Below, one piece after another: positions 9,351 to 19,172 of a stretch of 64,000 nucleotides of DNA. The stretch covers positions 3,348,001-3,412,000 of the forward strand of contig NZ_CP045245.1 in assembly GCF_009720485.1 (NCBI RefSeq). The letters run 5' to 3'. The stretch is from Cellulomonas sp. JZ18. Its GTDB lineage: Bacteria > Actinomycetota > Actinomycetes > Actinomycetales > Cellulomonadaceae. Under the pieces are notes generated by a model, which saw nothing but the letters and a program-made list of their open reading frames with translations, had not been told where the DNA came from and ran no database searches. Position numbers and translations under genes: made by a program. Every line of letters begins with the position of its first letter. Position 1 is the first letter of the stretch.

Positions 9351-9360
9351 GGCATGTTCC

Positions 9361-10152
9361 ATGGGCGTCCATGACGCACCGGCCTGGCTCCTGCCGGCCT
9401 TCTCCCGCAGCGTGGTCGGAGCCGGCGGCACCGCGTCGGCCGAGGAGATCCGGCGTACCGGGGAGGACCTCCTCGACCGCTGGTCCCGTCCCGAGCGCCA
9501 CTTCCACAACGTCAAGCACCTGGTGGACGTGCTCGCGCGCGTCGACGAGCTCGACGAGGAGGCGCACGAGCCCGACCTCGTCCGCCTCGCCGCCTGGTAC
9601 CACGGGGCCGTGTTCGACTCGGCGGAGCGCAAGGCGTACGCCAACAAGGGCGGGGAGGACGAGGCCGCGAGCGCACGGCTCGCCCGCGAGCAGCTCACGG
9701 CGCTCGGGGTCCCCGACGCCCGGGCGCAGCGGGTCGCCGACCTGGTCTCCGCGCTGGTGCGCCACTCCCCCGACCGCCACGACATCGACTGCGCGGTCCT
9801 CTGCGACGCGGACCTCGCGATGCTCGCCGCCGAGCCGCAGCGGTACAAGGCCTACCTGAAGGACGTGCGGGCCGAGTACGCGCACCTGCCGCTCGAGGAC
9901 TACGTGCGTGCCCGGACCCGCATCCTGCGCAAGCTCCTGGCACGCCCCTCGCTGTTCGTCAGCCCGCTCGCCCAGCCCTGGGAGGAGCCGGCGCGGCAGA
10001 ACGTGTCCGCCGAGCTCCAGCGGTTGGAGAAGGAGCTGACGCGCCTCGAGGAGGCCGCCCGGGACGACCCGGCCCCACCCAGTGGCGGGCACGGGCAGGG
10101 CCCGCAGACCCCGCCCGGCGTCGGCACCCCCCAGCCCGCGCACCCGCGCTGA
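9361..10152 (+). CDS. HD-superfamily metal-dependent hydrolase
   Basis: A 263-residue protein of the predicted HD phosphohydrolase group. Metal-ligand motifs are RHFHNVKHLVD and LAAWYHGAVFD. A later Asp occurs in AVLCDADLAMLA. A Pro/Gly-rich tail of about 30 residues ends the protein. Such proteins are soluble phosphohydrolases, probably acting on nucleotides; the substrate is not known. It begins 10 bases after the kinase gene, and a TACGAT hexamer at 9320-9325 inside the kinase tail could serve as its own -10. Confidence 0.82.
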   Translation: MGVHDAPAWLLPAFSRSVVGAGGTASAEEIRRTGEDLLDRWSRPERHFHNVKHLVDVLARVDELDEEAHEPDLVRLAAWYHGAVFDSAERKAYANKGGEDEAASARLAREQLTALGVPDARAQRVADLVSALVRHSPDRHDIDCAVLCDADLAMLAAEPQRYKAYLKDVRAEYAHLPLEDYVRARTRILRKLLARPSLFVSPLAQPWEEPARQNVSAELQRLEKELTRLEEAARDDPAPPSGGHGQGPQTPPGVGTPQPAHPR

Positions 10153-10208
10153 GGCCACGCCGGCGTGGGCAGCGGGTCGCGCGGGCGGCACGCCCCGGGC
10201 GGCCCGCG

Positions 10209-10499
10209 TCAGTGCGTGAACAGCCGCGCCGCGTGGGCCTCGGCGTCGGCGTAGGTGCGCGCGGCCGACTGCATCGCGGTGGCGATCTGCGCGAGCGACT
10301 GCTCGACGCGCGCCTGCGTCGCGGTCCACTCCGCGACGAGCGCCGAGAACGCCCCGGCCGCGCCGCCCCGCCACGACGCCTGCAGCTCCGTGAGCTGGCG
10401 CTGCATGCCGGCGACCTCCGCCTGGATCGTCGCCGCGCGGGCCATCACCGCCGCGGCCGACCCGTCGAGGTGTGCGGCGTCGACCTCGTACCTGCTCAT
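10209..10499 (-). CDS. WXG100-family (ESAT-6-like) protein
   Basis: A 96-residue helical-hairpin protein. The central SWRGGAAGAF supplies the W-x-G turn between two amphipathic helices, and the length fits WXG100 proteins (about 100 residues). Members are exported by type VII (ESX) secretion as dimers. No EccC, mycosin or second WXG100 gene lies nearby, so this is an orphan substrate. The C-terminal YxxxD/E signal may be YADAE near residue 85. GGAGG lies just upstream of its ATG. Confidence 0.85.
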   Translation of the reverse strand: MSRYEVDAAHLDGSAAAVMARAATIQAEVAGMQRQLTELQASWRGGAAGAFSALVAEWTATQARVEQSLAQIATAMQSAARTYADAEAHAARLFTH

Positions 10500-10630
10500 G
10501 GGACCTCCTCCACGCCCGTCGCGGCCGCCCGGCGGCGACCCGTCGACGACGGACGCGCCGACGCTAGGAGCAGGAGGGGCCGCCGTCGCCGGCCCGCCGG
10601 CGGACGGTGCGCACCACGACCGTCGCCCGG

Positions 10631-10740
10631 GCTGTGGTCGGCTCGGGCTGTGGTCGGCTGGGATCCGGTCGGCTCAGGCTGTGGTCGGCTCAGGCTGTGG
10701 TCGGCTCGGGCTGTGGTCGGCTGGGCTCCGGTCGGCTCGG
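10631..10740. repeat. 16-bp tandem repeat, about seven units
   Basis: Unit GCTGTGGTCGGCTCGG, repeated head to tail with small changes (CTCGG, CTGGG, CTCAG endings; ATCCGGTCGG and CTCCGGTCGG variants). It lies in the 276-base gap between the divergent WXG100 and DUF4031 genes. Nothing else was recognised in that gap except the DUF4031 promoter. Confidence 0.85.
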
Positions 10741-10763
10741 CGGGCGTCGGCGCAGACGCGACG

Positions 10764-10769
10764 TACGCT
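10764..10769 (+). promoter_or_regulatory. -10 element TACGCT for a probably leaderless DUF4031 mRNA
   Basis: TACGCT matches the actinobacterial TANNNT -10 and ends six bases before GTG 10776, so transcription would begin at the start codon. No ribosome binding site is present. alaA shows the identical hexamer and spacing. Confidence 0.5.
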
Positions 10770-10775
10770 CGCCCG

Positions 10776-11069
10776 GTGACCGTGCTCCTCGACCCGCCGC
10801 TGTGGCCCCGCCACGGCACCGTGTGGGGGCACCTGGTCAGCGACGCGTCCTACGACGAGCTGCACGCGTTCGCGTCCCGGGCGGGCATCCCGCGCCGGGC
10901 GTTCGACCGCGACCACTACGACGTGCCCGCCGAGCGCTGGGACGAGCTGGTCCGGCTCGGGGCGGTCCCGGTGGGGACCCGTGAGCTCGTCCGCCGCCTG
11001 CGCGCCTCGGGCCTGCGCGTGCCGGGGCGCGACCGGAGGACGGACGCGGGGACCGCCGACCACCCCTGA
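10776..11069 (+). CDS. DUF4031 domain protein
   Basis: A 97-residue protein beginning VTVLLDPPLWPRHGTVWGHL and matching the DUF4031 family. Conserved features are the WGHLVSD segment, the RRAFDRDHYDV motif and a final amphipathic helix (TRELVRRLRASGLR). The function is unknown across the family. GTG 10776 is chosen because the family N terminus starts here and a -10 hexamer sits just upstream. Confidence 0.8.
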   Translation: MTVLLDPPLWPRHGTVWGHLVSDASYDELHAFASRAGIPRRAFDRDHYDVPAERWDELVRLGAVPVGTRELVRRLRASGLRVPGRDRRTDAGTADHP

Positions 11070-11121
11070 GCGGTGTCCGCCCTCCGCGGTGTCGCTCCGC
11101 ACGGCCGAGCCGTCCGCGCCG

Positions 11122-12961
11122 CTACCGCCCCGCCGCGAGGGCAGCCCGCCAGCCACCGGTGTCGGTGATGTCGGCACCGGCAGCCGCCGCCTCGGCCGTG
11201 CACCCGAAGCCGACCACCCACGTCCCGTCGGCGAGCTCGACGCGTCCGAGGGTCATGGGCGCCGGCAGGTCGGCGAGGAACGCGCCCAGCGCACCGGGCG
11301 ACAGCCGCCACACCTCCCCCGCGACCGGCGCGCCGGCACCGGGCCCGACGCGGACCAGTCCGGGCTTGCGGGGCGACGTCGCCAGCGCGACGAGCCGGTA
11401 GGCGTCCGAGGTCGTCACGGCCCGCTCGAAGCGCGCACCGAGGTCCGCGAGCTGGCCCTGCAGCGGCTGCCCGCGCAGGTGCGCCCCGACGACCAGCAGC
11501 TCGACCGTGCCGTCCACGAGCAGCGGGGCGAGGACGGGGACCTCGTCCGCCGCGCCGCCGCCCGCACCCCCGGCCCCTGCGGACCGTCGTCGTGGCCCGG
11601 GGCCGTCAGGCGCGCGGCGAGGTCGAGCGCGAGCTGGTCCTCGCCGCCGCGGGCGAGCACGGTGACGCCGAACGGCCCGCCGTCCGCCTCGCCGGCGGGC
11701 ACGGCGACCGCGGCGAGGTCGAGCAGGTTGACGAAGTTCGTGTACGTGCCGAGCCGCCGGTTGACCCCGACCGGGTCGGCCTGCACGGCCGCGATGGTCG
11801 GGTGCTCGGTCGTGGTGGGCAGCAGGAGCAGGTCGCAGCCGTCGAGCGTGCGCGCGAGCTCGGCACGGGCCGCGTCGAGCCGCAGGCGGTCGCGCACGTA
11901 GTCGGCCGCGGTGACGCGGCCACCGGCGAGGACGATGGCGGCGACGGTCGGGTCGGCGTCGGCCGGCCCGGTGGCGAGGAAGTCCCCGACTGCGGCGTAC
12001 CGCTCCGCGACGATCGCGCCGTCGTAGAGCAGGCGTGCCGCGGCGAGCATGCCGGAGACGTCGACCTCGACGGTGCGCCCGCCGACCGTGCGCACGCGCC
12101 GGACGGCGGCCGCGAACGCGTCCCGCCAGGCGGGCGAGAGCGGCGCCAGGTCCTCGGCGCGCGGCACCGCGACGACGGGGGCGTCCCGCAGCGCGACGCG
12201 CACGTCGGCCGGCCAGGTCCGCGGGGCGACGCCCCCGGCACCGACCATGAGCCGCGTCGCGAGCGCGCCGAGGGCGAGGTCCCGGGTGAACGTCGTGACG
12301 ACGTCGTACGACGCGCACGCCGGCACGACGCCGTCCGTCGGCACGAGGCCGACGCTCGTCTTGATGCCGACGAGGCCGTGGAACGCCGCCGGCACGCGGC
12401 CGGACCCGGCGGTGTCGGTGCCGATCCCGATGTCGGCGGCACCGAGCGCGACGGCGACGGCCGACCCGGAGGACGACCCCCCGGACACGCGCTCGGGCAG
12501 GGTCGCGTGCCGGACGGCGCCGTACGGGCTGCGCGTGCCGACGAGGCCCGTCGCGAACTGGTCGAGGTTCGTCTTGCCGAGCACGACCGCGCCCGCGTCC
12601 ACCAGCGCCTGCACGGCGGGTGCGGTGCGCGCGGCCGGTCCGGGACGCCCGGCGGGGTGGGTGGCGTAGGACGGGCACCCGGCGGTCGTGGGCAGGCCCG
12701 CGACGTCCACGTTGTCCTTGACCGCGAGCACGAGGCCGGCCAGCGGCAGCTCCTCCCCGCGGCCACGCGGGCGTCGACGGCGGCGGCGGCCGCGAGCGCG
12801 TCGGCCTCGGGCACGACGGCGATCCACACCTCGGGCCGGTCGACCTCCCGCATGCGGGCGTACGCGGCGCGCACCCGCGCCTGCGCCGGGCCCTGGGGTG
12901 CGCGGTCCTCGCCCGCCGGTGCCGCGTCGACGACGCGCGCCGTCGACGTCGCGGCGCTCAC
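11122..12961 (-). CDS. atzF: Allophanate hydrolase, two apparent frameshifts
   Basis: Cleaves allophanate to two ammonia and two CO2, the second step of urease-free urea use. The gene starts with GTG 12961, overlapping the urea carboxylase stop by 4 bases, and encodes about 613 residues after correction. The amidase-signature part shows the catalytic Lys in LAVKDNVDV and the Ser-rich SGGSSSGSAVAVA with GIGTDTAGSGRVPAAF. The C-terminal AtzF domain (VPVLAPLLVDG to GGWRAALAAGR) is in another frame. The frame changes at the CCCC run 12755-12758 and in 11566-11577 (CCCCC/CCCC); one added base at each gives one continuous protein. All catalytic residues are intact, arguing for sequencing error. Confidence 0.88.
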
Positions 12962-15900
12962 GCGTCCACCGCCAGCACCGCGAGCGGCGCCCCGGGCCCG
13001 ACGTGCTGCCCCGGTTCCACGAGCACCCGCACCACCCTCCCGTCGGACGGTGAGGGCACCGCCAGCTCCAGCTTCATGGCCTCCAGCGCGACGAGCAGGT
13101 CGCCCGCGCGCACGTCCGCCCCGCGGCGGCCTCGACCCGCCAGACGGAGCCGACCATCGGCGCCTCGACGAGCACGTGCCCGTCGAGCAGCTCGACCTCG
13201 GCGTCGACGACCCCGTGCGCGACCGCGGGCGCCTCCTCCTCGGGTGCCGCGTCGAGCTCGCCCGCGGCGGCCCACGCGTCGCGCTCGGCAGCGAACGCGG
13301 CGGCCTGGTGCGCGCGGAACGCGGCGATGTCCTCCGCGTGCTCGGTGAGCAGCGCGAGGTGCTCCCGGTAGGAGAACGTGCCGTGCTCGACCTGCACCTC
13401 GAGCCGCCCGGCGGCGAACGCCACGCGCTGCTCGGCGAGCTCCTCGGCGCCGACGGGGTGCCAGACGATCCGGTCGAAGAACCGCAGCAGCCACGGCGTC
13501 CCGGGCTCGAACACGCCGTGCTGGCGGTGCCCGGACCAGATGGGCACGGTCCGCCCGACCAGCTGGTACCCGCCGGGCGAGTCCATGCCGTACACGCACA
13601 GGTACTGGCCGCCCAGGCCGACCGTGTCGGCGGCCGTCCACGTGCGCGCCGGGTTGTACTTCGTCGTCATGAGCCGGTGCCGCGGGTCGAGCGGCACCGC
13701 GAGCGGCGCGCCCAGGTAGACGTCGCCCAGCCCGAGGACGAGGTACTCGGCCTCCGTCATGGTCCGCAGCACGTCCTCGCCCGACGCCAGCCCGTTGACG
13801 CGCCGCACGAACTCGACGTTGGACGGCAGCCACGGCGCCTCGGGCCGCACGCCGACCGTGTAGCGCGCGATCGCGTCGGCGACGACCGGGTCGTCGAACG
13901 AGAACGGCAGGTGGATGCGCCGCGACGGCACCTCCAGGTCCGCGGTGGCGGGCAGGTCGGCCTCCAGCGCGACGAGCACGTCGACGAGCGCACGCACGGT
14001 CAGCAGCGCCGGGTCGACGTGCACGTGCAGGCTGCGCACGCCGGGCGTGATGTCGACGACGCCGGGCAGCGCGCGCGCCCGCAGCGCCTCGCCGAGCGCG
14101 TGCACCCGCATCCGCAGGCCGAGGTCGAGCACCATCGGGCCGTACTCGACCAGCACGTTGTCGTCGGCGCCGCGCAGGTAGACGACGTCGGGGCGGCCGA
14201 GCGGGTCGGCGGGGTCGCCGGCGACGCGGGCGAGGACGCCGTCGTCGCCGTCCGGGCCGGTCGCCAGGTCGGCGGGCACGGACGCCGCCGCCCGCCGGAC
14301 CGTCGAGGTGCGCAGCGCGTCCGCCGTCGCCTCGGGCACCGGCACCAGCCGCACGGTGTCGCCGGGGCGGATCTGGCCCATCTTCCAGCGGTGCCCGGCG
14401 ACCACGGTGACCGGGCACGCGAACCCGCCGAGCGACGGCCCGTCCGGTCCGAGCAGGATCGGGGTGTCGCCCGAGACGTTGAGCGCGCCGACGGAGTACG
14501 GGTTGTCGTGCAGGTTGGACGGGTGCAGCCCGGCCTCCCCGCCGTCCGGGCGGGCCCACCGCGGCTTCGGGCCGGTCAGGCGGATGCCGGTGCGGTTGGC
14601 GTGCGTCTGCACCTGCCACGTGGCGTCGTAGAGCATGTCCATGTCGTCGGGGGTGAAGTACGTCGGCGCGGGCTGCGGGCCCTCCTGCACGGCGAGCTCC
14701 CACGCGTGGACGAGCTGCGGCCGCGCCTCCTCGGGGACCGCGACGGGCGTCGGCGCGTCGCCGACCGGCGCCGCCGGGACCAGGACGTCCCCGGTGGCGA
14801 GCGCCCGCCCGGTGTACCCCCCGAAGCCGCCGAGCGAGAACGTCGACGCCGACCCCAGGTACTCGGGCACGTCGAGCCCACCGCGCAGCAGCACGTACGT
14901 GCGCAGGCCGGTCCCCGTCGGGGCGCCGACGTCGAGCACCGCCCCCGCGGGCACCTCGACCGGCTCCCACTGCGGCACGGTCGCGCCGTCCACCGTCACG
15001 GGCGCGTCGGCCCCGGTCACGCACACGACCGTCGCGTGGCTGAACCGCAGACGGGGCCCCTGCAGCGTGCACTCCAGGCCGGGCGCCCCCTCGGGGTTGC
15101 CGAGCGCGACGTTGCCGAGCCGGAACGACAGGTCGTCCATCGGGCCGGACGGGCTGATGCCGACGTCCCAGTGCCCGAGCCGGCCGGGCCAGTCCTGGAC
15201 CGTCGTCATGACGCCGGGACGCAGCACCTCGACCCACGGCTCGTCGTCGGTGACGTGCGCGAGCGTGCCGGTCGTGTGCGTCGCGTCGACGAACGCCTCC
15301 TCGGCGACCGCGGCGCGCAGCAGCGGCAGGTTGGTGACGACACCCGCGACCGAGGTGCCTGCGAGCGCGTCCGTGGCGGCCGCGAGGGCGGCGTCGCGGT
15401 CGTCCGCGTGCACGATCACCTTGGCGAGCATCGGGTCGTAGTGGCTCGTGACCTCCTGCCCCGTCTCGGCCCACGCGTCGACGCGCACGCCCTCGGGGTA
15501 GACCACCTCGGTGAGCAGGCCCGCGCACGGCTGGTAGCCGCGGCGGGGGTCCTCGGCGTAGACACGGGCCTCGACGGCGTGGCCGCGGCGCGCCGGGCCG
15601 TCGTCGGGGAGCGCGGCGAGCTCGTCGCGCAGGTCCGCGTCGCCGCGCGCGAGGCGCAGCATCCAGCCGACGAGGTCGACGCCGGTGATCGCCTCGGTCA
15701 CCGGGTGCTCGACCTGCAGGCGCGTGTTGACCTCGAGGAAGGAGACCTCCTGGCGGTCGACGTCGTAGACGTACTCGACCGTCCCGGCCGAGCGGTAGGC
15801 GACCGAGGCCGTCAGGGCACGCGCGGACGTCGCGAGCGCGTCCCGGACCGCGTCCGGCAGCCCGGGCGCCGGCGCCTCCTCGACGACCTTCTGGTTGCGG

Positions 15901-16595
15901 CGCTGCAGCGAGCAGTCCCGGTCCCCGAGGCTGACGACCCTCCCGGCGCCGTCGCCGAACACCTGCACCTCCAGGTGCCGCGCGCGCCGCACGAAGCGCT
16001 CCAGGAACACCCCGCCGGACCCGAAGCTCGCCTGCGCGAGCCGCTGCACGCGTGCGTACGCCTCGCGCAGCTCGTCCGGGCCGTCGCACGCCTGCATGCC
16101 GATGCCGCCGCCCCCGCCGACGGCCTTGAGCATGACGGGGTAGCCGACGGCGTCCGCGGCGGCGAGGGCGGCGTCGGCGTCGTCCAGCAGACCGCTGCCC
16201 GCGATGAGCGGGACACCGGCCGCGCGCGCGGCCTCCCGGGCGCGGTGCTTGTCGCCGAACACCTCCAGGTGCGCGGGCGTCGGACCGACGAAGGCGAGGC
16301 CCGCCTCCTCGACCGCGGCCGCGAACGCTGCGTTCTCCGACAGGAACCCGTAACCGGGGTGGATCGCGCCGGCACCGGTGGCGAGCGCCGCCTCGAGCAC
16401 CGCGTCGGCGCGCAGGTACGACTCGGCGGCGGGCGCCGGGCCGAGGCGGACCGCCTCGTCGGCGAGTCGCACGTGCGGGGCGGCGGCGTCGGCGTCGGAG
16501 AAGACGGCGACGGTGCGCAGGCCCAGCGCGGACGCGGTCCGCAGGATCCGGACGGCGATCTCGCCGCGGTTGGCCACGAGCAGGGTGTCGAACAC
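12958..16595 (-). CDS. uca: Urea carboxylase (biotin-dependent), apparent frameshift near C terminus
   Basis: Carboxylates urea to allophanate using ATP, bicarbonate and covalent biotin. The corrected length is about 1212 residues, normal for stand-alone urea carboxylase. GTG 16595 has GAGGGG upstream. The order is biotin carboxylase (LLVANRGEIAVRI, ATP-grasp loop GGGGGIGM, to about 450), the KipI/KipA-like carboxyltransferase half (about 480-1080), and a biotinyl domain with the acceptor Lys in LEAMKLELAVPS near residue 1175. The last 50 codons are in another frame; one base missing from CCCC 13119-13122 explains it. It forms the enzymatic half of the operon with atzF. Confidence 0.93.
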
Positions 16596-16640
16596 GGCGG
16601 CCCCTCGGGTCGGTCCGGCGCGGGGCCGGAGGACGACCGG

Positions 16641-16653
16641 GGCTGTATACACC
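16641..16653. promoter_or_regulatory. Operator-like GGCTGTATACACC upstream of urea carboxylase
   Basis: It contains the perfect palindrome TGTATACA (16644-16651), a shape typical of FCD-type GntR operators. A 12/13 match (GGCTGTATACGCC, other strand) lies upstream of urtA at 22759-22771. It sits 46-58 bases before the urea carboxylase start. Part of it could instead be a -10 box. The rest of the 255-base gap to the regulator gene shows nothing else recognised. Confidence 0.5.
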
Positions 16654-16850
16654 CCGGTATCCGGGACCGTAGGAGGGTGGTGTTTCGCCCCGAGCGTCCG
16701 GCCGTGAACGCTGCGTTACGACCGACGGCCCCGTGGGGCGGCACCGCGGCACGGGGCCGTGTGACGACGAGACCGCCGTCGTGGTCCTCAGCGACGCCCG
16801 ACTCGACGGTCTGACCAACGGGGTGCGGATGAGAGGTGCGGGTGACGGCC

Positions 16851-17534
16851 TCAGCCCGCGAGCGCCATGCGCGCCATCGCCGCCGACGCCCGGTCCATGA
16901 CGACCTCGAGCGACTCCCCCACGTGCTTGTGCAGCGCCGTGAGCGCCTCCGGCAGCCGGTCGGCGAGCACGAGCCGCAGGATCTCCAGGTGCTCGTCGAT
17001 CGTGGCCGTGATGCGCTCGTCCTCGACGAAGTCGTGCATGCGCACGGCGCGGATCTTCTGGTTCACGGTGACGAGGGCGTCGGTGAGCTGCGCGTTGCCC
17101 GACGCGCGCGAGAGCACCTGGTGGAAGCCCTCGTCGACGACGACGAAGCTCGGGTCGGGCTCCGGGACGTCGTCGCGCATCTCCTCCCAGCGGGCCAGCT
17201 CGGCGCGCAGCATGCCCGCGTCGTGCTTGACCTGCGGGTTCTCGACGGCGCGGGCGATGCCGCGCAGCTCGAGCGTGATGCGCAGCTCGTAGAGGTTGCG
17301 CAGCGTCTCCAGGGACGGAACGACGACGGCGTACCCGAAGTCGGTGCGCTCCACCAGGCCGTCGGACAGCAGGCGCGAGAGCGCCTCGCGGACCGGCGTG
17401 CGGGACACCTCGAACGCCTTGGACAGCTTCGGCTCGGTGAGCCGCTCGCGCGGGGAGACGCGGCCGTTGAGGATCTCGTCGCGCAGCCGGTGGTAGACCG
17501 CCTCCCGCAGCGACCCGCCCGTCCCCGTCCCCAT
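16851..17534 (-). CDS. GntR-family (FCD) transcriptional regulator
   Basis: A 227-residue regulator. The N-terminal winged helix (about 8-75) shows REAVYHRLRDEILNGRVSP and SRTPVREALSRL, the GntR recognition helix. The C-terminal all-helical FCD ligand domain carries Asp/His metal-ligand positions in LRITLELRGIA, FHQVL and TIDEHLEIL. It sits between the transporter and enzyme genes of the urea operon, so it most likely controls them in response to a metabolite or metal-bound ligand. Shared TGTATAC motifs before urtA and the carboxylase are candidate sites. Confidence 0.88.
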   Translation of the reverse strand: MGTGTGGSLREAVYHRLRDEILNGRVSPRERLTEPKLSKAFEVSRTPVREALSRLLSDGLVERTDFGYAVVVPSLETLRNLYELRITLELRGIARAVENPQVKHDAGMLRAELARWEEMRDDVPEPDPSFVVVDEGFHQVLSRASGNAQLTDALVTVNQKIRAVRMHDFVEDERITATIDEHLEILRLVLADRLPEALTALHKHVGESLEVVMDRASAAMARMALAG

Positions 17535-17590
17535 ACCCGGGGAGCCTAGACCTGCGCCGACGTCCCCCGGTGCCGGCAGCACCACGCCCG

Positions 17591-18286
17591 TCACAGGGCC
17601 ATCGCCGCGCGGACGACGTCCTGCTGCTCGGCGCCGCCCGTGCCCGTGGCCGTCACGCGCCCCGACTCCAGCACGTGGTACCGGGCGGCCGCCGCGAGGG
17701 CGAAGCCCACGTGCTGCTCGACCAGCAGCACCCCGAGCCCGCCCGCGGCGAGCTGCACGACCGCGTCCTCGATCTCGGCGACGACCGACGGCTGGATGCC
17801 CTCGGTCGGCTCGTCGAGCACCATGACGCGCGGACCGGTCACCAGCGCCCGGGCGATCGCGAGCTGCTGGCGCTGCCCGCCGGAGAGCAGGCCCGCGCGC
17901 CGGCCCAGCACCTCCCGCAGGGCGGGGAACAGGTCGAGCGCCTCGTCGACGCGGCGCGCCCCACCCGACCCGGCGGCGTCGGCGACGAGCTGCAGGTTCT
18001 CGCGCGCCGTCAGCTGCCCGAACGACTGCTGCCCCTGCGGCACGTACGCCAGGCCGCGACGCACCCGCTGGTGCGGCCGCGCCCGCGTGACGTCGTCCCC
18101 GTCGACCAGCACGGCCCCCGACCGCACGGGCAGCAGCCCGACCGCGGCCCGCAGCAGCGTCGTCTTGCCCGCGCCGTTGTGCCCGAGCACGGCGACGACC
18201 TGCCCGGCCGGCACCTCGACGTCGACGCCGTGCACGACCTCCGTGCGCCCGTACCCGACGTGCACCCCGCACAGCTGCAGCATCAC
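17591..18286 (-). CDS. urtE: Urea ABC transporter ATP-binding protein UrtE
   Basis: A 231-residue ABC ATPase of the branched-chain amino acid/urea LivF-UrtE type. It has Walker A (LGHNGAGKTTLLRA), the Q-loop region, the signature LLSGGQRQQLAIARALV, Walker B (VMVLDEPTEGIQPS) and the H-loop (LLVEQHVGFAL). It overlaps urtD by 4 bases if the GTG 18286 is used; an ATG follows at the next codon. Located at the cytoplasmic face of the UrtBC permease. Confidence 0.92.
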   Translation of the reverse strand: MMLQLCGVHVGYGRTEVVHGVDVEVPAGQVVAVLGHNGAGKTTLLRAAVGLLPVRSGAVLVDGDDVTRARPHQRVRRGLAYVPQGQQSFGQLTARENLQLVADAAGSGGARRVDEALDLFPALREVLGRRAGLLSGGQRQQLAIARALVTGPRVMVLDEPTEGIQPSVVAEIEDAVVQLAAGGLGVLLVEQHVGFALAAAARYHVLESGRVTATGTGGAEQQDVVRAAMAL

Positions 18287-19172
18287 TCCACCTCCGTGCT
18301 CGTGGCCGTGCCCGTCCCGCAGCCGGGCCGGCCGCCGTCCGCGACCCGCGCCCGTGCGTGCCCGTGCCCAGGTACACCTCGACGACCCGCGGGTCCGCCT
18401 GCACCTGGGCGACCGTCCCCTCGGCGAGGACCTTCCCCTGGTGCAGCACGGTCACCGACGACGCGAACGCCCGCAGGAACTCCATGTCGTGCTCGACGAC
18501 CACGACGGTCCGCTGCTCGCCGATGCGCTGCAGCAGCAGGCCGGTCTCCTCGCGCTCGGCCTGGCTCATGCCGGCGACCGGCTCGTCGAGGAGCAGCAGG
18601 CGCGCGTCCTGCACGAGCAGCATGCCGATCTCGAGCCACTGCTTCTGCCCGTGGGCGAGGACGCCCGCAGGCAGGTCGCGCACGTGCGCCAGGCCCACGG
18701 TCTCGAGCGCCGCCTCGACCTCGGGCGGCACCGACCGCCGCCGTCGCAGCATGGTCAGCGGACCCCGCCGGGCGCCGGCCGCGATGTCGAGGTTCTGCAG
18801 CACGGTGAGCTCGTCGAAGACGCTCGCGGTCTGGAACGTCCGCCCCACGCCCGACCGCGCGATGCGGTGCGACGGCCGCCCGAGCAGGTCGACGCCGCCG
18901 AACTGCGCCGACCCGCCGGCCGCGACCAGCCCGGTGAGGGCGTCGACGACCGTGGTCTTGCCGGCGCCGTTCGGGCCGATGAGAAAGCGCAGGTCGCCCT
19001 GGGTGACGGTGAGGTCGACGCCGTCGACCGCGACGAAGCCGTCGAACTCGACCCGCAGGCCGCGCACCTCGAGGTAGTCGTGCCGGAACCGGGCGGCCGG
19101 TGCGGCGAGCACCTGCTCGAGCGCCTCGGTGTCGAGCCGCCCGGCCTCGGCCGCCGGTGTCGTGTCGCTCAT
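18283..19172 (-). CDS. urtD: Urea ABC transporter ATP-binding protein UrtD, apparent frameshift
   Basis: An ABC ATPase of about 296 residues. Walker A is GPNGAGKTTVVDALTG, the signature region GVLAHGQKQWLEIGMLL is typical of UrtD, Walker B is LLLLDEPVAGMS, and the H-loop is VVVEHDMEFLRAFA. The frame runs past the expected end at VVEVYLGTG. A stop that overlaps urtE (ending STEVE) is reached if one base is added between about 18300 and 18360, so the exact place is uncertain. ATG 19172 overlaps the urtC stop by 4 bases. Confidence 0.88.

Noticed and set aside
10209..10499. Part of a type VII secretion locus.
   Set aside because: No EccC ATPase, mycosin, EccB/D/E or second WXG100 gene flanks it; only an orphan WXG100 protein can be claimed.
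11592..16814. A 1740-codon plus-strand open frame opposite the urea carboxylase and allophanate hydrolase genes, and similar long frames elsewhere.
   Set aside because: Composition is Arg/Gly/Ala/His-rich with no family motif, and the opposite strand has well-conserved enzymes. Very high GC leaves antisense frames free of stops.
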